A stretch of 64,000 nt of DNA from Spirochaetia bacterium. Its GTDB lineage: Bacteria > Spirochaetota > Spirochaetia > Treponematales > Treponemataceae. The position numbers and the translations under genes were made by a program. The notes below the pieces were generated by a model. It was not told the origin of the DNA and searched no databases. It saw nothing but the letters and a program-made list of their open reading frames with translations. Shown in pieces: positions 25,893 to 34,945 of this stretch. The stretch is from NCBI GenBank assembly GCA_900767955.1, contig CAAGBC010000014.1, positions 1 through 64,000 of the forward strand. Direction: 5' to 3'. The stretch's first letter is position 1. Every line of letters starts with the position of its first letter.

Positions 25893-26147
25893 ATGTGCCA
25901 AGTTGCAGTAAAAATTCCAGATGCTGTACTGTTTGATACTCATATGACAGCAGAACAGACAGATTCATTTGTAAAACAAACATTAGCATTGCATTATTAT
26001 ATTAAATGTCATATCTCTCTTGGATATTGTGCAGAAATAGCAGGAATGACAAAAGAAGATTTTATAAAATTCTTAGGTGAAAACCATATATCAATTTTTC
26101 ATTACGATAACAAAAATGACTTTATGGAAGAATTAGAAATTTGTTAA
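25893..26147 (+). CDS. UPF0175-family protein, orphan antitoxin-like
   Basis: An 84-residue protein starting at the ATG of 25893, seven bases after AAAGGAGG; the earlier in-frame ATG at 25887 is too close to that site. The pattern LALHYYIK...LGYCAEIAGMTKEDFIKFL is that of UPF0175, small HTH proteins usually paired with a PIN-domain (DUF3368) toxin. No such toxin follows: the next gene is on the other strand and is a DUF2971 remnant. So it is an orphan antitoxin or regulator. Confidence 0.75.
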   Translation: MCQVAVKIPDAVLFDTHMTAEQTDSFVKQTLALHYYIKCHISLGYCAEIAGMTKEDFIKFLGENHISIFHYDNKNDFMEELEIC

Positions 26148-26149
26148 TT

Positions 26150-27271
26150 TCAATTATTTTTATATAATTTATTCACATCAAAAAAAACATATTTATATTC
26201 TGCTGAAAAATAATCTGGAAAAGCTTTGAAGCATGGGATGTTTTTCCTTTTGCATATATCAATTAATTTATTTTGATTTTCCTCTGCAATTTTTGGTCCT
26301 AAATATATAGCAGTTGGTTGAATACTTCTATGTATACATTCATATTCTTTGAATTCTGCTGTTTGATTCCATGCGAGTAATCTCCATTCTTTTTCTACCC
26401 ATTTATCAGATTTGTAAAATGCTAAATTATTAGCAATATTATTGTCCTGATATAAATATTGTTTAGGTTCTTTTCCACTTTTTTTAGATATGTCCTCAAT
26501 TATTATATTTGATAGAACTGAGCTTGCATCTGGTTTGCTGGAACTATAAATTACAGGTGCTAATTGTAATGTTGTATGAAATTTCGAACATTTATTTGGA
26601 TTATCACAACTTTCTAGGCATCGTGAAATATATTGAGACATATCATATTCAATACAAAAGCCTGTATTATTCTCTGCATAATTTCCCTAAAGATAGGAAG
26701 AATCATTTTCTTCAGAAAAGCAAGAAATTAAGAGTCTGGATGCTATGGCAAAAATTTGATTCAAAGCTAGTTTTAAATATTCATTTTCATTTTGCTTAAT
26801 TTGATTTACTAAAATAGTATAAAGTTGTTTCATAATAACTGCAGCATTATCGTCATTAATATTCTTTGAAATATTGTCTTTCAAATTTTCTATATCAGAT
26901 TGAGTTAATTGTTTTTGAATGATAAGTGGAGTTTTGTCAGATTTTACGGAATTTAACAGTGATTGGAAATTATCTATATTATTTAGTATAGATTCTATAT
27001 CTTCATAAATCTTGTTCCAGTCAAAATATGGAAGATATTCCATTATATCATTTTGTTTTGATGCAACAGTTCCCCAAATTTCATCATTTTCAAGGGCTGC
27101 TATTGCATATTCAGTACAAGGTCTAAATCTATAAAGCTTATTAGGAATATTTTTTATAAGCCATTCGGTTTTAATTATTGCATTTTCATAATTTTTTTCA
27201 TCTGATTGAAAGTCTGAAGTTGGATAGTTTTGTAAAAGTTGTTGAAATTCTTTTCTAATGTTTGATATCAA
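26150..27271 (-). pseudogene. DUF2971-family protein interrupted by an amber stop
   Basis: The N-terminal part (27271-26687) has KLYRFRP...NDEIWGTVASKQND and ISCFSEENDSSYL; the C-terminal part resumes at GNYAENNTGFCIEYD and ends in the KWVEKEWRL region. Both halves are the two conserved blocks of DUF2971. In the family the position after SSYL is normally Trp; here TGG has become TAG (26687-26689). The second half contains an internal ATG (26641) but no ribosome site. DUF2971 proteins are frequent in defence islands; function not established. Confidence 0.75.
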
Positions 27272-27440
27272 ATTATATTCCTTTGTTTGATAATTAATAC
27301 ATAAAATTTAAAAAGAAACATATGAAAAGTAAAGAAAAATATTACTAACACATGCATAAGAATGAAGTATAGTTTTTTTTAATAAGATAGAGTATAATTT
27401 GCTGGGGTTTTGTACTCTAAAAATAAATTACTAGGTTTTT

Positions 27441-27488
27441 CTTAGCTGGATTATTCCTGCTAAGAATTTTGGATAACAATTGTTATCC
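27441..27488. promoter_or_regulatory. hairpin and perfect 18-base palindrome before the methyltransferase operon
   Basis: CTTAGC at 27441-27446 pairs with GCTAAG at 27459-27464. Seven bases on, GGATAACAA-TTGTTATCC (27471-27488) is a perfect palindrome. It lies within the longest open frame but just before my preferred start (27505), so it can be an operator in the leader. It resembles a LacI- or C-protein-type half-site pair; no dedicated regulator is encoded next to it. Confidence 0.55.
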
Positions 27489-27504
27489 ACAGGAAGTATT
27501 AGGA

Positions 27505-28692
27505 TTGAATTATATAGATATATTCGCGGGTTGTGGGGGGCTTTCTGTCGGTTTACAAAGTGCAGGATGGGAAGGTCTTTTTGCCATTGAAAAAAATTAT
27601 GACGCATTCTCTACCTTAAAATATAATCTAATTAATTCAAATCATTTTAAATGGCCTAGTTGGCTTGAAATTAATAATCACGATATAAACAAAATCCTTG
27701 CAGAAAAAATTGAAAATTTAAGAAATCTTCAAGGAAAAATAGATTTAGTTGCAGGTGGTCCTCCTTGTCAGGGGTTTTCGTTAGCAGGTAAAAGAGATAC
27801 GAAAGATCAAAGAAATAAACTTGTAAAAGCCTATATAAAATTTATTGAAATTGTTCAACCAAGAGCATTAATTTTTGAAAATGTCCATGGTTTTACAGTA
27901 AAGTTTAGAGGTAATAAAGGATCAATAAAAGAATATTCAAATTATGTAATTGAAAAATTAACAGAATTAGGATACAGAGTTGATTCAAGAATTGTAGATG
28001 TTTCAGAATTCAGTGTTCCACAAAAAAGACGCAGATTTATTCTTGTTGCAATGAAGAATCATAATCCTTCTGATGTTTTTGAAACATTGGAACGAAATAA
28101 ACAAAACTTTTGTGAGCAAAAAGGATTAAATCCAAAAACTACAATCTATGAGGCTATAAGTGATTTACAGAAAAATCATGGAACTTGTCAATCTCCTGAC
28201 ACAAAACATTTTCAAGCTGGTTTATATGGTCAAATTGAATCTGGATATCAAAAACTTATGCGTCAAAATGTAGAGAATCAAACCGTTGCAGTAGATAGCC
28301 ATCGTTTTGTAAATCATTCAGAAACAATAATAAAACTTCATAATGATTTATTAAATAATGCCCCTAGAGGAAAAAGGATTACTCCAAAAGATAATCTTGT
28401 AGAAAATTTAAAAAGAAGAGGTGTTACTGTTCTTGATGCTAACGGACAAGCTCCTACAATTACTTCTATTCCAGATGAATTAGTGCATTATGAAGAACCA
28501 AGAATATTAACAGTTCGAGAACATGCTCGTATTCAAAGTTTTCCAGATTGGTATGAATTTAAAGGAAAATACACATCTGGTGGTAAACGAAGAAAAATGG
28601 AAGTTCCTCGATATACACAAGTTGGTAATGCAGTACCACCTTTGTTTGCAGAACAAATTGGAATTGCATTAATGGAGGTATTAAATGGATAA
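27505..28692 (+). CDS. DNA cytosine-5 methyltransferase 1 of the second island
   Basis: A 395-residue C5 methyltransferase with motif I DIFAGCGGLSVGL, catalytic GGPPCQGFSLAGKRD, ENVHGF, the QKRRRF motif VIII and QVGNAVPPL motif X. I chose the TTG at 27505 because AGGAAG stands before it and the protein then begins at motif I, as most such enzymes do; a TTG at 27469 would put a palindrome inside the gene. The last eight bases overlap the ATPase gene. It would protect the host DNA against the nucleases of the same operon. Confidence 0.85.
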   Translation: MNYIDIFAGCGGLSVGLQSAGWEGLFAIEKNYDAFSTLKYNLINSNHFKWPSWLEINNHDINKILAEKIENLRNLQGKIDLVAGGPPCQGFSLAGKRDTKDQRNKLVKAYIKFIEIVQPRALIFENVHGFTVKFRGNKGSIKEYSNYVIEKLTELGYRVDSRIVDVSEFSVPQKRRRFILVAMKNHNPSDVFETLERNKQNFCEQKGLNPKTTIYEAISDLQKNHGTCQSPDTKHFQAGLYGQIESGYQKLMRQNVENQTVAVDSHRFVNHSETIIKLHNDLLNNAPRGKRITPKDNLVENLKRRGVTVLDANGQAPTITSIPDELVHYEEPRILTVREHARIQSFPDWYEFKGKYTSGGKRRKMEVPRYTQVGNAVPPLFAEQIGIALMEVLNG

Positions 28693-31150
28693 GAAAAAAT
28701 TTCGAGTAAGTTCAGCTTTAAAAAATTTGATAGGAAAAGATCTTATTACGAATGATAATGTTGCCATTTTTGAATTGGTTAAAAATTCTTATGATGCATA
28801 TGCAACAAAAGTTGAACTTACTTTCAATGAAGATAGCATAATTATTTCTGACAATGGGAAAGGAATGACATATGATGATCTAATAAGTAAATGGCTATTC
28901 CTTGGTTTTTCTGCAAAAAAAAATGGAACAGAAGATTCTGAAGCAGATAAACATAAATCATATCGAGATAACATAAATAGACATTATGCAGGAGCAAAAG
29001 GAATAGGTCGTTTTTCTTGTGATAGACTTGGTGAAAAACTTGAGCTAAGAACTAAAAATGAAAGTTCTAGTACAACAGAAGTTCTCTTTGTAAATTGGAC
29101 TGATTTTGAAAAAGATCAATTAGAAGAATTTGTAGATATTGCTGTTCAGCATGAATCCATATCTGATATTTCTATTTTCCCAGATAATAAAAAAACAGGA
29201 ACAATTTTAAAAATATCATGTTTGCACGAAGGAGAATGGAATCGAGAAAAAATTTTGGAGTTAAAACAGTCTCTTGAAAAACTTATAAATCCTTTTTCAG
29301 ATACAGAAGATTTTTCAATTGAAATTATTTGTAAAAATCAGATTTCTGCTGACGAAAAGCAAAAGAATTGTATAGGATATTATGACAAAGATATTGTAAA
29401 TGGCGAAATAGAAAATAGTATTTCAAAAATTTTAAATTTAAAGACAACAAGAATGGATGTAATATTATTAGAAGATACTATTCAAACCGTATTAAGTGAT
29501 AGAGATACTCCTATATATAAGATAAAGGAAAAAAATATTCTATATCCAAATTTAAGAAATGTACATATTCATTTATATTTTCTAAATAGATCAGCAAAAC
29601 TTGCTTTTAGAAAAATAGTGGGTGTACAACCTGTACAATATGGTTCTATTTTTTTGTTTCGAAATGGTTTTAGAATTCTTCCATTTGGAACTGAGGGAGA
29701 TGATAGTTGGGGTTTAGATTATCGTGCACAACAAGGTTTTAATAGATTTTTGGGAACTAGAGATTTATTTGGAAGAGTTGATATACAAACTAATGACGTA
29801 AATGAATTAAAAGAGGTTTCTAGTCGAGATGGAGGGCTAATATATACAGAAGCTGCAAAACAATTATTTGAGTTCGTTACAATTACTCATAGAAGATTAG
29901 AGAGATATGTTTCAGGTGTTTTATGGGGAGAAGCTTTTCTTCGTAAAGAGTATTATAATTCACAAGAAGAAGGAGATGCAAAGAGAAAAGAATTACAAGC
30001 TTATGATAAAGATAGTGATAATACTGATTATTTGTTAAAATCTAGCATAGGAAGTAAAATTGATTTTATACAACTTATAAAAACCCTAATTAAAGATAAA
30101 AATATTGAAGTGATTGAATATAATAAAGATTTAGCTAATATATTTTCCAATATAGAGAATATAAGTGATATCAAACCACAATTTTTTTTAGATTTAGAGA
30201 ATGTTGCGAGAGAAACAAATAATTCAGAGTTATTATTTTCTCTTGATGAAGCAAAAAAAGAACTCATAAAAATTCAAAAAGAAAAGACTGATGCAATCAA
30301 ACGTGCTGAATTAGCAGAGAATAAAAGAATGGCTGCTGAAGCTAGGGCCGATAATGCTGAAATGGAGAAAAAATTTGCTGAATTAAGAGCTGATAAAGCA
30401 GAGGAAGAAGAAAAAAAACAAAAAAAAAGAGCTAATGCAGCTGAAGCTGATTTATATGCAGAAAAAAAGAGGAATTCCTTCCTTATGGAGAATTTATCTG
30501 CAGAACAATTAGATTTTGCAAAAAGACTTCATCAAATTGGAATAAATTTAAATACTATTAATAATACTATAGAAACCTTAACATTGAAAAAAAATATGAA
30601 TAATTTATCTTTTGAGGAATTATGGGATGATGTAAAAGATATTTCTTATCATACAAAACGAATAGAATCAATTCTTTCTTATGCTATACGAGCAAAGTTT
30701 AATACAGAAGATGAGGAAATAAATGCAGATTTGTTTGAATTTATTTCAGATTACTGTAATACTATAATTAATAGAGATGTTGCAATAAAAGTCCATAATA
30801 AAAATTCTCTAAAATGTATTAGAAGATTTTCACCTCAAGATATTGGCGTTATCCTTGATAATGTTAAAAGTAATTCAAAGAAAGCTCATTCAAAAAACCT
30901 TTATATTAATATTACAGAGAATCCAAATTATTATCTTCTAGAATTTATTGATGATGGGATTGGTCTTGATAAAAATAAAATAACAGATGTAAAAACATTA
31001 TTTGAGTTTGGAAAAAGTTTTACAGAATCAGGCTCTGGTGTTGGTTTATATCATATAAAAAATATAATCGAACAAGACTTTAATGGTTATGTCTTAATTG
31101 ATGAAGAATACCTAGATGGGTTTAAATTGATCTTAGGAGTGAAAAAATGA
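28685..31150 (+). CDS. double GHKL ATPase: MORC/Hsp90-like N-terminus and histidine-kinase-like C-terminus
   Basis: The 821-residue protein has two ATP-binding modules. N-terminal: ELVKNSYDA (about 30-38), SDNGKGM (55-61) and GAKGIGRFS (103-111), then an S5-like region with FRNGFRILPFG (about 330), the arrangement of Hsp90/MutL/MORC ATPases found in restriction operons. A 100-residue coiled coil (about 530-610) links this to a kinase-like core: RLHQIGINLNTI around His616, N-box DIGVILDNVKSNSKKA, FIDDGIG, and SGSGVGLYHIK. His616 is in the right place for a phosphorylated His. The stop overlaps the receiver gene by four bases. No membrane segment, so a cytoplasmic sensor, perhaps of DNA. Confidence 0.8.
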   Translation: MDKKKFRVSSALKNLIGKDLITNDNVAIFELVKNSYDAYATKVELTFNEDSIIISDNGKGMTYDDLISKWLFLGFSAKKNGTEDSEADKHKSYRDNINRHYAGAKGIGRFSCDRLGEKLELRTKNESSSTTEVLFVNWTDFEKDQLEEFVDIAVQHESISDISIFPDNKKTGTILKISCLHEGEWNREKILELKQSLEKLINPFSDTEDFSIEIICKNQISADEKQKNCIGYYDKDIVNGEIENSISKILNLKTTRMDVILLEDTIQTVLSDRDTPIYKIKEKNILYPNLRNVHIHLYFLNRSAKLAFRKIVGVQPVQYGSIFLFRNGFRILPFGTEGDDSWGLDYRAQQGFNRFLGTRDLFGRVDIQTNDVNELKEVSSRDGGLIYTEAAKQLFEFVTITHRRLERYVSGVLWGEAFLRKEYYNSQEEGDAKRKELQAYDKDSDNTDYLLKSSIGSKIDFIQLIKTLIKDKNIEVIEYNKDLANIFSNIENISDIKPQFFLDLENVARETNNSELLFSLDEAKKELIKIQKEKTDAIKRAELAENKRMAAEARADNAEMEKKFAELRADKAEEEEKKQKKRANAAEADLYAEKKRNSFLMENLSAEQLDFAKRLHQIGINLNTINNTIETLTLKKNMNNLSFEELWDDVKDISYHTKRIESILSYAIRAKFNTEDEEINADLFEFISDYCNTIINRDVAIKVHNKNSLKCIRRFSPQDIGVILDNVKSNSKKAHSKNLYINITENPNYYLLEFIDDGIGLDKNKITDVKTLFEFGKSFTESGSGVGLYHIKNIIEQDFNGYVLIDEEYLDGFKLILGVKK

Positions 31151-32199
31151 GAAGTGATATAAATATTCTTTGGATAGAAGATTCTCCTAAATGGCAAGAA
31201 AAAACAGAAAAATTATTTCGATTAAGAATAGAACAATTCGGATTACTTACTAATATAAAATATATTTCTGAAGGAATTCCATTATTTTTTGAACAAATAA
31301 AAAATGAATCTAAGGGATACAAAATATATGATATTATTTTTATAGATTATAATATTTCTGGAGAAAAAATAAATGATAATAAATCTGAAAAAATTACTGG
31401 AGACAAAGTAATAGAAGAATTCAGAAAATATGAAATTGATGCAGATATATTATTCTATTCCGAAAATCTTAAGGAATCTGCAGATTTTCAAAAAGATGAA
31501 AAAAAGAAGATACTTTTAAATTCTTCAGTAGCTTTTGAAGGAATTTATCTTGCTAGTCGAAAGGATTTTCTAGAACATGCCTTGAAGTTATACAGAAAAA
31601 ATATTAGAAAATTAACATCTATGCTTAATATTAGAGGACTTTTGACAGATAAAACTTCAGAAAATGACTATGTAATTAATTCTTATCTATTAGAAAAATT
31701 TGATGATCTTGAAGATGATTCAAAAAAGAATTTATCTCAATATATAAATTCTATGATAACAGAGCAATTAAACACTGTTAAATCAAAATGTGAAACAGTT
31801 CAAAAGTTGTTAAAAAATGATTTGCACAAAATAAAACAAATATATAATTTACCAGATTATCTTTTTCCTATAGCAAAAAGATATGAATTATTTTCGAAAT
31901 TGCTTAAGTTGGAAAATGATAAACATTTTGAAAAATATACAATAAATGAATATCAGGAAAAAATAATTAAAACCAGAAATACTGTTGCTCATAAAAAGAT
32001 TGATATTTGTGAAAAGCAACAATACCTAAAATATTATGATACCTTAAAACAATGCAAAAACCGAAGATGTCAAAATGATTGTTCTGCACATACTGATGAC
32101 TACAAAATTTCAGTAGATAATTGGAATGATATATTAAAACTTGCAAATGAGTACTCCAAAATTTTTGACACAATTTTAATGAATCTTGAGAATGAATAA
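31147..32199 (+). CDS. response-regulator receiver fused to a C-terminal HEPN-like domain
   Basis: Residues about 1-150 form a CheY-like receiver: Glu11-Asp12 (ILWIEDSP), phospho-acceptor Asp67 (IIFIDYNISG), Ser105 (FYSEN) and Lys139 (ASRK). The C-terminal 200 residues have no DNA-binding motif but contain KTRNTVAHKK (Arg277 to His282), the RNxxxH motif of HEPN ribonucleases, in an all-helical context, followed by a Cys-rich stretch (CKNRRCQNDC). The kinase-like partner ends in the same ATGA overlap. I infer a two-component switch whose output may be RNA cleavage. The HEPN assignment rests on a short motif and helical content. Confidence 0.65.
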   Translation: MRSDINILWIEDSPKWQEKTEKLFRLRIEQFGLLTNIKYISEGIPLFFEQIKNESKGYKIYDIIFIDYNISGEKINDNKSEKITGDKVIEEFRKYEIDADILFYSENLKESADFQKDEKKKILLNSSVAFEGIYLASRKDFLEHALKLYRKNIRKLTSMLNIRGLLTDKTSENDYVINSYLLEKFDDLEDDSKKNLSQYINSMITEQLNTVKSKCETVQKLLKNDLHKIKQIYNLPDYLFPIAKRYELFSKLLKLENDKHFEKYTINEYQEKIIKTRNTVAHKKIDICEKQQYLKYYDTLKQCKNRRCQNDCSAHTDDYKISVDNWNDILKLANEYSKIFDTILMNLENE

Positions 32200-32929
32200 A
32201 CCTATGCAAGACTTACAAACTTTTAAAAATTGGATGATTCTCTCTGCTCATAAAACAGATACTACTGCACAGCATTATAAAAGTGGATTAAGTGCATGTT
32301 CAAAAGATTTTATAGATTGGAAACTTACCGATAAACCTCTAACAGAAATGTCTTTGAGTGAATTGGATGTTGCTATCCAAAAAGCTTTTTTAAGTAGCCT
32401 TTTTAGAGAGAAAAATAGTCGTGGAAATAATATGTACAGTAATTCTCTTAAGCAATACAGAAATTTTCTTGCAGTAAATGATGCTCAACAACTTGATACA
32501 GTATATGAAAAATTTATTGACGATAGAAAAATAACAGAAACAGAAAGAACTTCGATTATAAAATCAAGAATTGGACAAGGAATCTTTCGAGAAAAACTTA
32601 TTGAAAAATATAATGGATGCTGTGTTGTTACAGGCGTTAATGATACTAGGTTTTTACTTGCAAGTCATATACGACCTTGGGCTGTTAGTACAAATGAACA
32701 ACGCTTAAGTGCAGAAAATGGGCTATTGCTAAGTCCTTTGTATGATAAACTTTTTGATATTGGACTAATTACTTTCACTGAAGATGGCTTTATTCAGTGT
32801 TCACAAGGGCTTGAAAATCGTAATATTGATTTATTAAAAATTGATAGAACAAAGAAATATGATTTGAAAATTTCTACAGAATTTGTTAAAAATTTGAAAT
32901 ATCATCAGGAAACTGTGTTTTTGGGGTAA
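32192..32929 (+). CDS. HNH endonuclease (HNH_2 type)
   Basis: The C-terminal half is a typical restriction HNH_2 domain: RIGQGIFREKLIEKYNG, CCVVTG, then the ASHIRPW (first His), SAENGLLL (Asn) and YDKLFDIGL motifs. The N-terminal 110 residues are helical, of unknown role, possibly DNA recognition. The start is placed at the ATG of 32192, inside the end of the receiver gene. It would cut DNA unmethylated at the sites of one of the three methyltransferases. Confidence 0.85.
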   Translation: MNKPMQDLQTFKNWMILSAHKTDTTAQHYKSGLSACSKDFIDWKLTDKPLTEMSLSELDVAIQKAFLSSLFREKNSRGNNMYSNSLKQYRNFLAVNDAQQLDTVYEKFIDDRKITETERTSIIKSRIGQGIFREKLIEKYNGCCVVTGVNDTRFLLASHIRPWAVSTNEQRLSAENGLLLSPLYDKLFDIGLITFTEDGFIQCSQGLENRNIDLLKIDRTKKYDLKISTEFVKNLKYHQETVFLG

Positions 32930-32937
32930 TTCATTAT

Positions 32938-33999
32938 ATGCAAAAGTATAAAGTCTTAGATTTATTTTGTGGTATTGGTGGTTTCTCTTATGGTTTTGAA
33001 ATGACAAATAAATTTGAAGTTGTTGCTGCCGCCGATATTTGGGATGTTGCTATAAATACATATAAGTTAAATCATATAAATAAGAATAATATAGAGATTC
33101 TCTTACAAGATTTAACAGAACTAAATCCTGCTTTCTGGAAAAAATATGAGAAAAAAATAGATGTGATTATAGCTGGTCCACCTTGCCAAGGTTTTAGCAT
33201 GTCAGGGAAAAGAGATACTAATGATAAAAGAAATTCTCTATTTGAAGAAGTTATAAAAATCTCAGAAGTTGTAAAACCAAAGTATGTTGTTATTGAAAAT
33301 GTTGTAGGCTTATTGTCAATGGATACACCAGAAGGAAGGCATGTAAAAGATTTAATAAAATCAGAATTTAATAGAATCGGATATAATGTTGAATATAGAA
33401 TACTTAATGCTGCCGATTATGGGGTTCCACAAGCAAGAAAAAGAGTAGTTTTTATTGCTTCCCAAAAATATAAAATTTCTTTTCCTAAACCGAAATATAA
33501 AGAATCAGAGTATGTTACAGTTGGTAATGCACTTGGGAATGTAGATCCAGATGGTGAGTTGTATTTTAAACCAGAAACTGAATTTCAAAAAATGATGGCA
33601 GGGATAAATAAGATAGAAAATCATTCTAGAAGAAAATCAAATGATTTAGTTACAAAACGAATGTCTTTTATTCCACAAGGTGGAAACTGGAAGGATATCC
33701 CGAAAGAATTGGGAACTGGTGGTGGTGTTCATAGTAATGCATATAAAAGATTAGATCCAAATAAACCATCAATAACAATAAAACATGCTGCAAAAGCTAT
33801 GATTATACATCCTTATAGGGACAGAATTTTATCAGTGCGTGAATGTGCTAGGTTACAATCTTTTAATGATAATTTTATTTTGACAGGTAGTAATGGGGAG
33901 CAACATCAACAATTAGCAAATGCTGTTCCACCTTTATTAGGAAAGGCTATTGCAGAAGAACTTGCAAATAATTTAGAAAAAGGGTTATTAAATGAATAA
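32938..33999 (+). CDS. DNA cytosine-5 methyltransferase 2
   Basis: A 353-residue C5 methyltransferase: DLFCGIGGFSYGFE (motif I), AGPPCQGFSMSGKRD (catalytic Cys), IENVVGL, PQARKRVVF, and LANAVPPL. It begins eight bases after the HNH gene and overlaps the next methyltransferase by eight bases. The variable region between motifs VIII and IX differs from both neighbours, so each enzyme probably has its own target. Confidence 0.88.
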   Translation: MQKYKVLDLFCGIGGFSYGFEMTNKFEVVAAADIWDVAINTYKLNHINKNNIEILLQDLTELNPAFWKKYEKKIDVIIAGPPCQGFSMSGKRDTNDKRNSLFEEVIKISEVVKPKYVVIENVVGLLSMDTPEGRHVKDLIKSEFNRIGYNVEYRILNAADYGVPQARKRVVFIASQKYKISFPKPKYKESEYVTVGNALGNVDPDGELYFKPETEFQKMMAGINKIENHSRRKSNDLVTKRMSFIPQGGNWKDIPKELGTGGGVHSNAYKRLDPNKPSITIKHAAKAMIIHPYRDRILSVRECARLQSFNDNFILTGSNGEQHQQLANAVPPLLGKAIAEELANNLEKGLLNE

Positions 34000-34945
34000 A
34001 CAATTAACTTTTATTGATTTATTTGCAGGAATGGGTGGTTTTAGAATCGCCTTTGAATCGAATAATGCAAAATGTGTTTTTAGTTCAGAAATTGATAAAT
34101 GGGCTTGTAAAACATACTTTGATAATTTTAACGAATTTCCGTATGGCGATATAACAAAAATTTCAGCTAACGATATACCGAATTTTGATATTTTATGTGC
34201 AGGTTTCCCATGTCAACCATTTTCTATAGGAGGGCATAGATTAGGATTTGAAGATACACGAGGTACATTATTTTTTGATGTAGCTAGAATATTAAATGAA
34301 AAGAAACCAAAAGCTTTCCTACTAGAAAATGTGAAAGGGATTACTAATCATGACAATGGAAAAACCCTTAAAGTAATTGAAAATTCATTATTAGAATTAG
34401 GATATACGATAAAACACAAAGTGCTAAATGCAAAAGATTATGGTATACCTCAAAATCGAGAACGATGGTATTGTATTGGATTTAGAAAAGATATTTTGAA
34501 TGATTCTAATCAAATAGTTTTCCCAGAGAAATGCGATTTGAAATATGATTTATCAAATATTATAAAAAATAATGTTGATATTTCTTATAAAATAAGTGAA
34601 ATTTGTAAACAAAATATTGAAAAACACATAAATGAAAAAAAAATCTTAATAACAGAGTTTACACTTGCAAATGAGGTAAGACCTTCTAGATGTCAGTTTT
34701 CAAAAGGATTATGGGCTCCTTGTCTAACTGCAAAAATGGGAACGGGAGGAAATAATATTCCAATAGTTGTAAAACAAAATAGAAAATTAACAGAAGAAGA
34801 ATGCTTAAAGATTATGGGATATCCAGATATGTATAAGGTTTCAAAAGGGTATCAAACATATAAACAAATAGGGAATTCTGTTGTAGTACCAATACTAACT
34901 AAATTAGCTACAGAAATAGTAAATAAACTAAAAGGAAATATTTAA
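33992..34945 (+). CDS. DNA cytosine-5 methyltransferase 3
   Basis: A compact 317-residue enzyme of the HhaI/HaeIII size class with DLFAGMGGFRIAFE, AGFPCQPFSIGGHR, ENVKGI, PQNRERWYCIGF and the final QIGNSVVVPI. The QPFS variant of the catalytic loop places it in a different subgroup from the other two enzymes, which have QGFS. The stop shares one base with the ATG of the following nuclease gene, a pairing that suggests these two form a classical type II couple. Confidence 0.9.
   Translation: MNKQLTFIDLFAGMGGFRIAFESNNAKCVFSSEIDKWACKTYFDNFNEFPYGDITKISANDIPNFDILCAGFPCQPFSIGGHRLGFEDTRGTLFFDVARILNEKKPKAFLLENVKGITNHDNGKTLKVIENSLLELGYTIKHKVLNAKDYGIPQNRERWYCIGFRKDILNDSNQIVFPEKCDLKYDLSNIIKNNVDISYKISEICKQNIEKHINEKKILITEFTLANEVRPSRCQFSKGLWAPCLTAKMGTGGNNIPIVVKQNRKLTEEECLKIMGYPDMYKVSKGYQTYKQIGNSVVVPILTKLATEIVNKLKGNI

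Noticed and set aside
27469..27504. TTG at 27469 as the start of methyltransferase 1
   Set aside because: It has no ribosome site and would place a perfect 18-base palindrome in codons 1-7; the TTG at 27505 has AGGAAG and begins at motif I.
31147..32199. A standard DNA-binding response regulator
   Set aside because: No helix-turn-helix or wing could be seen after the receiver; the C-terminus is long, helical and carries RNTVAH.
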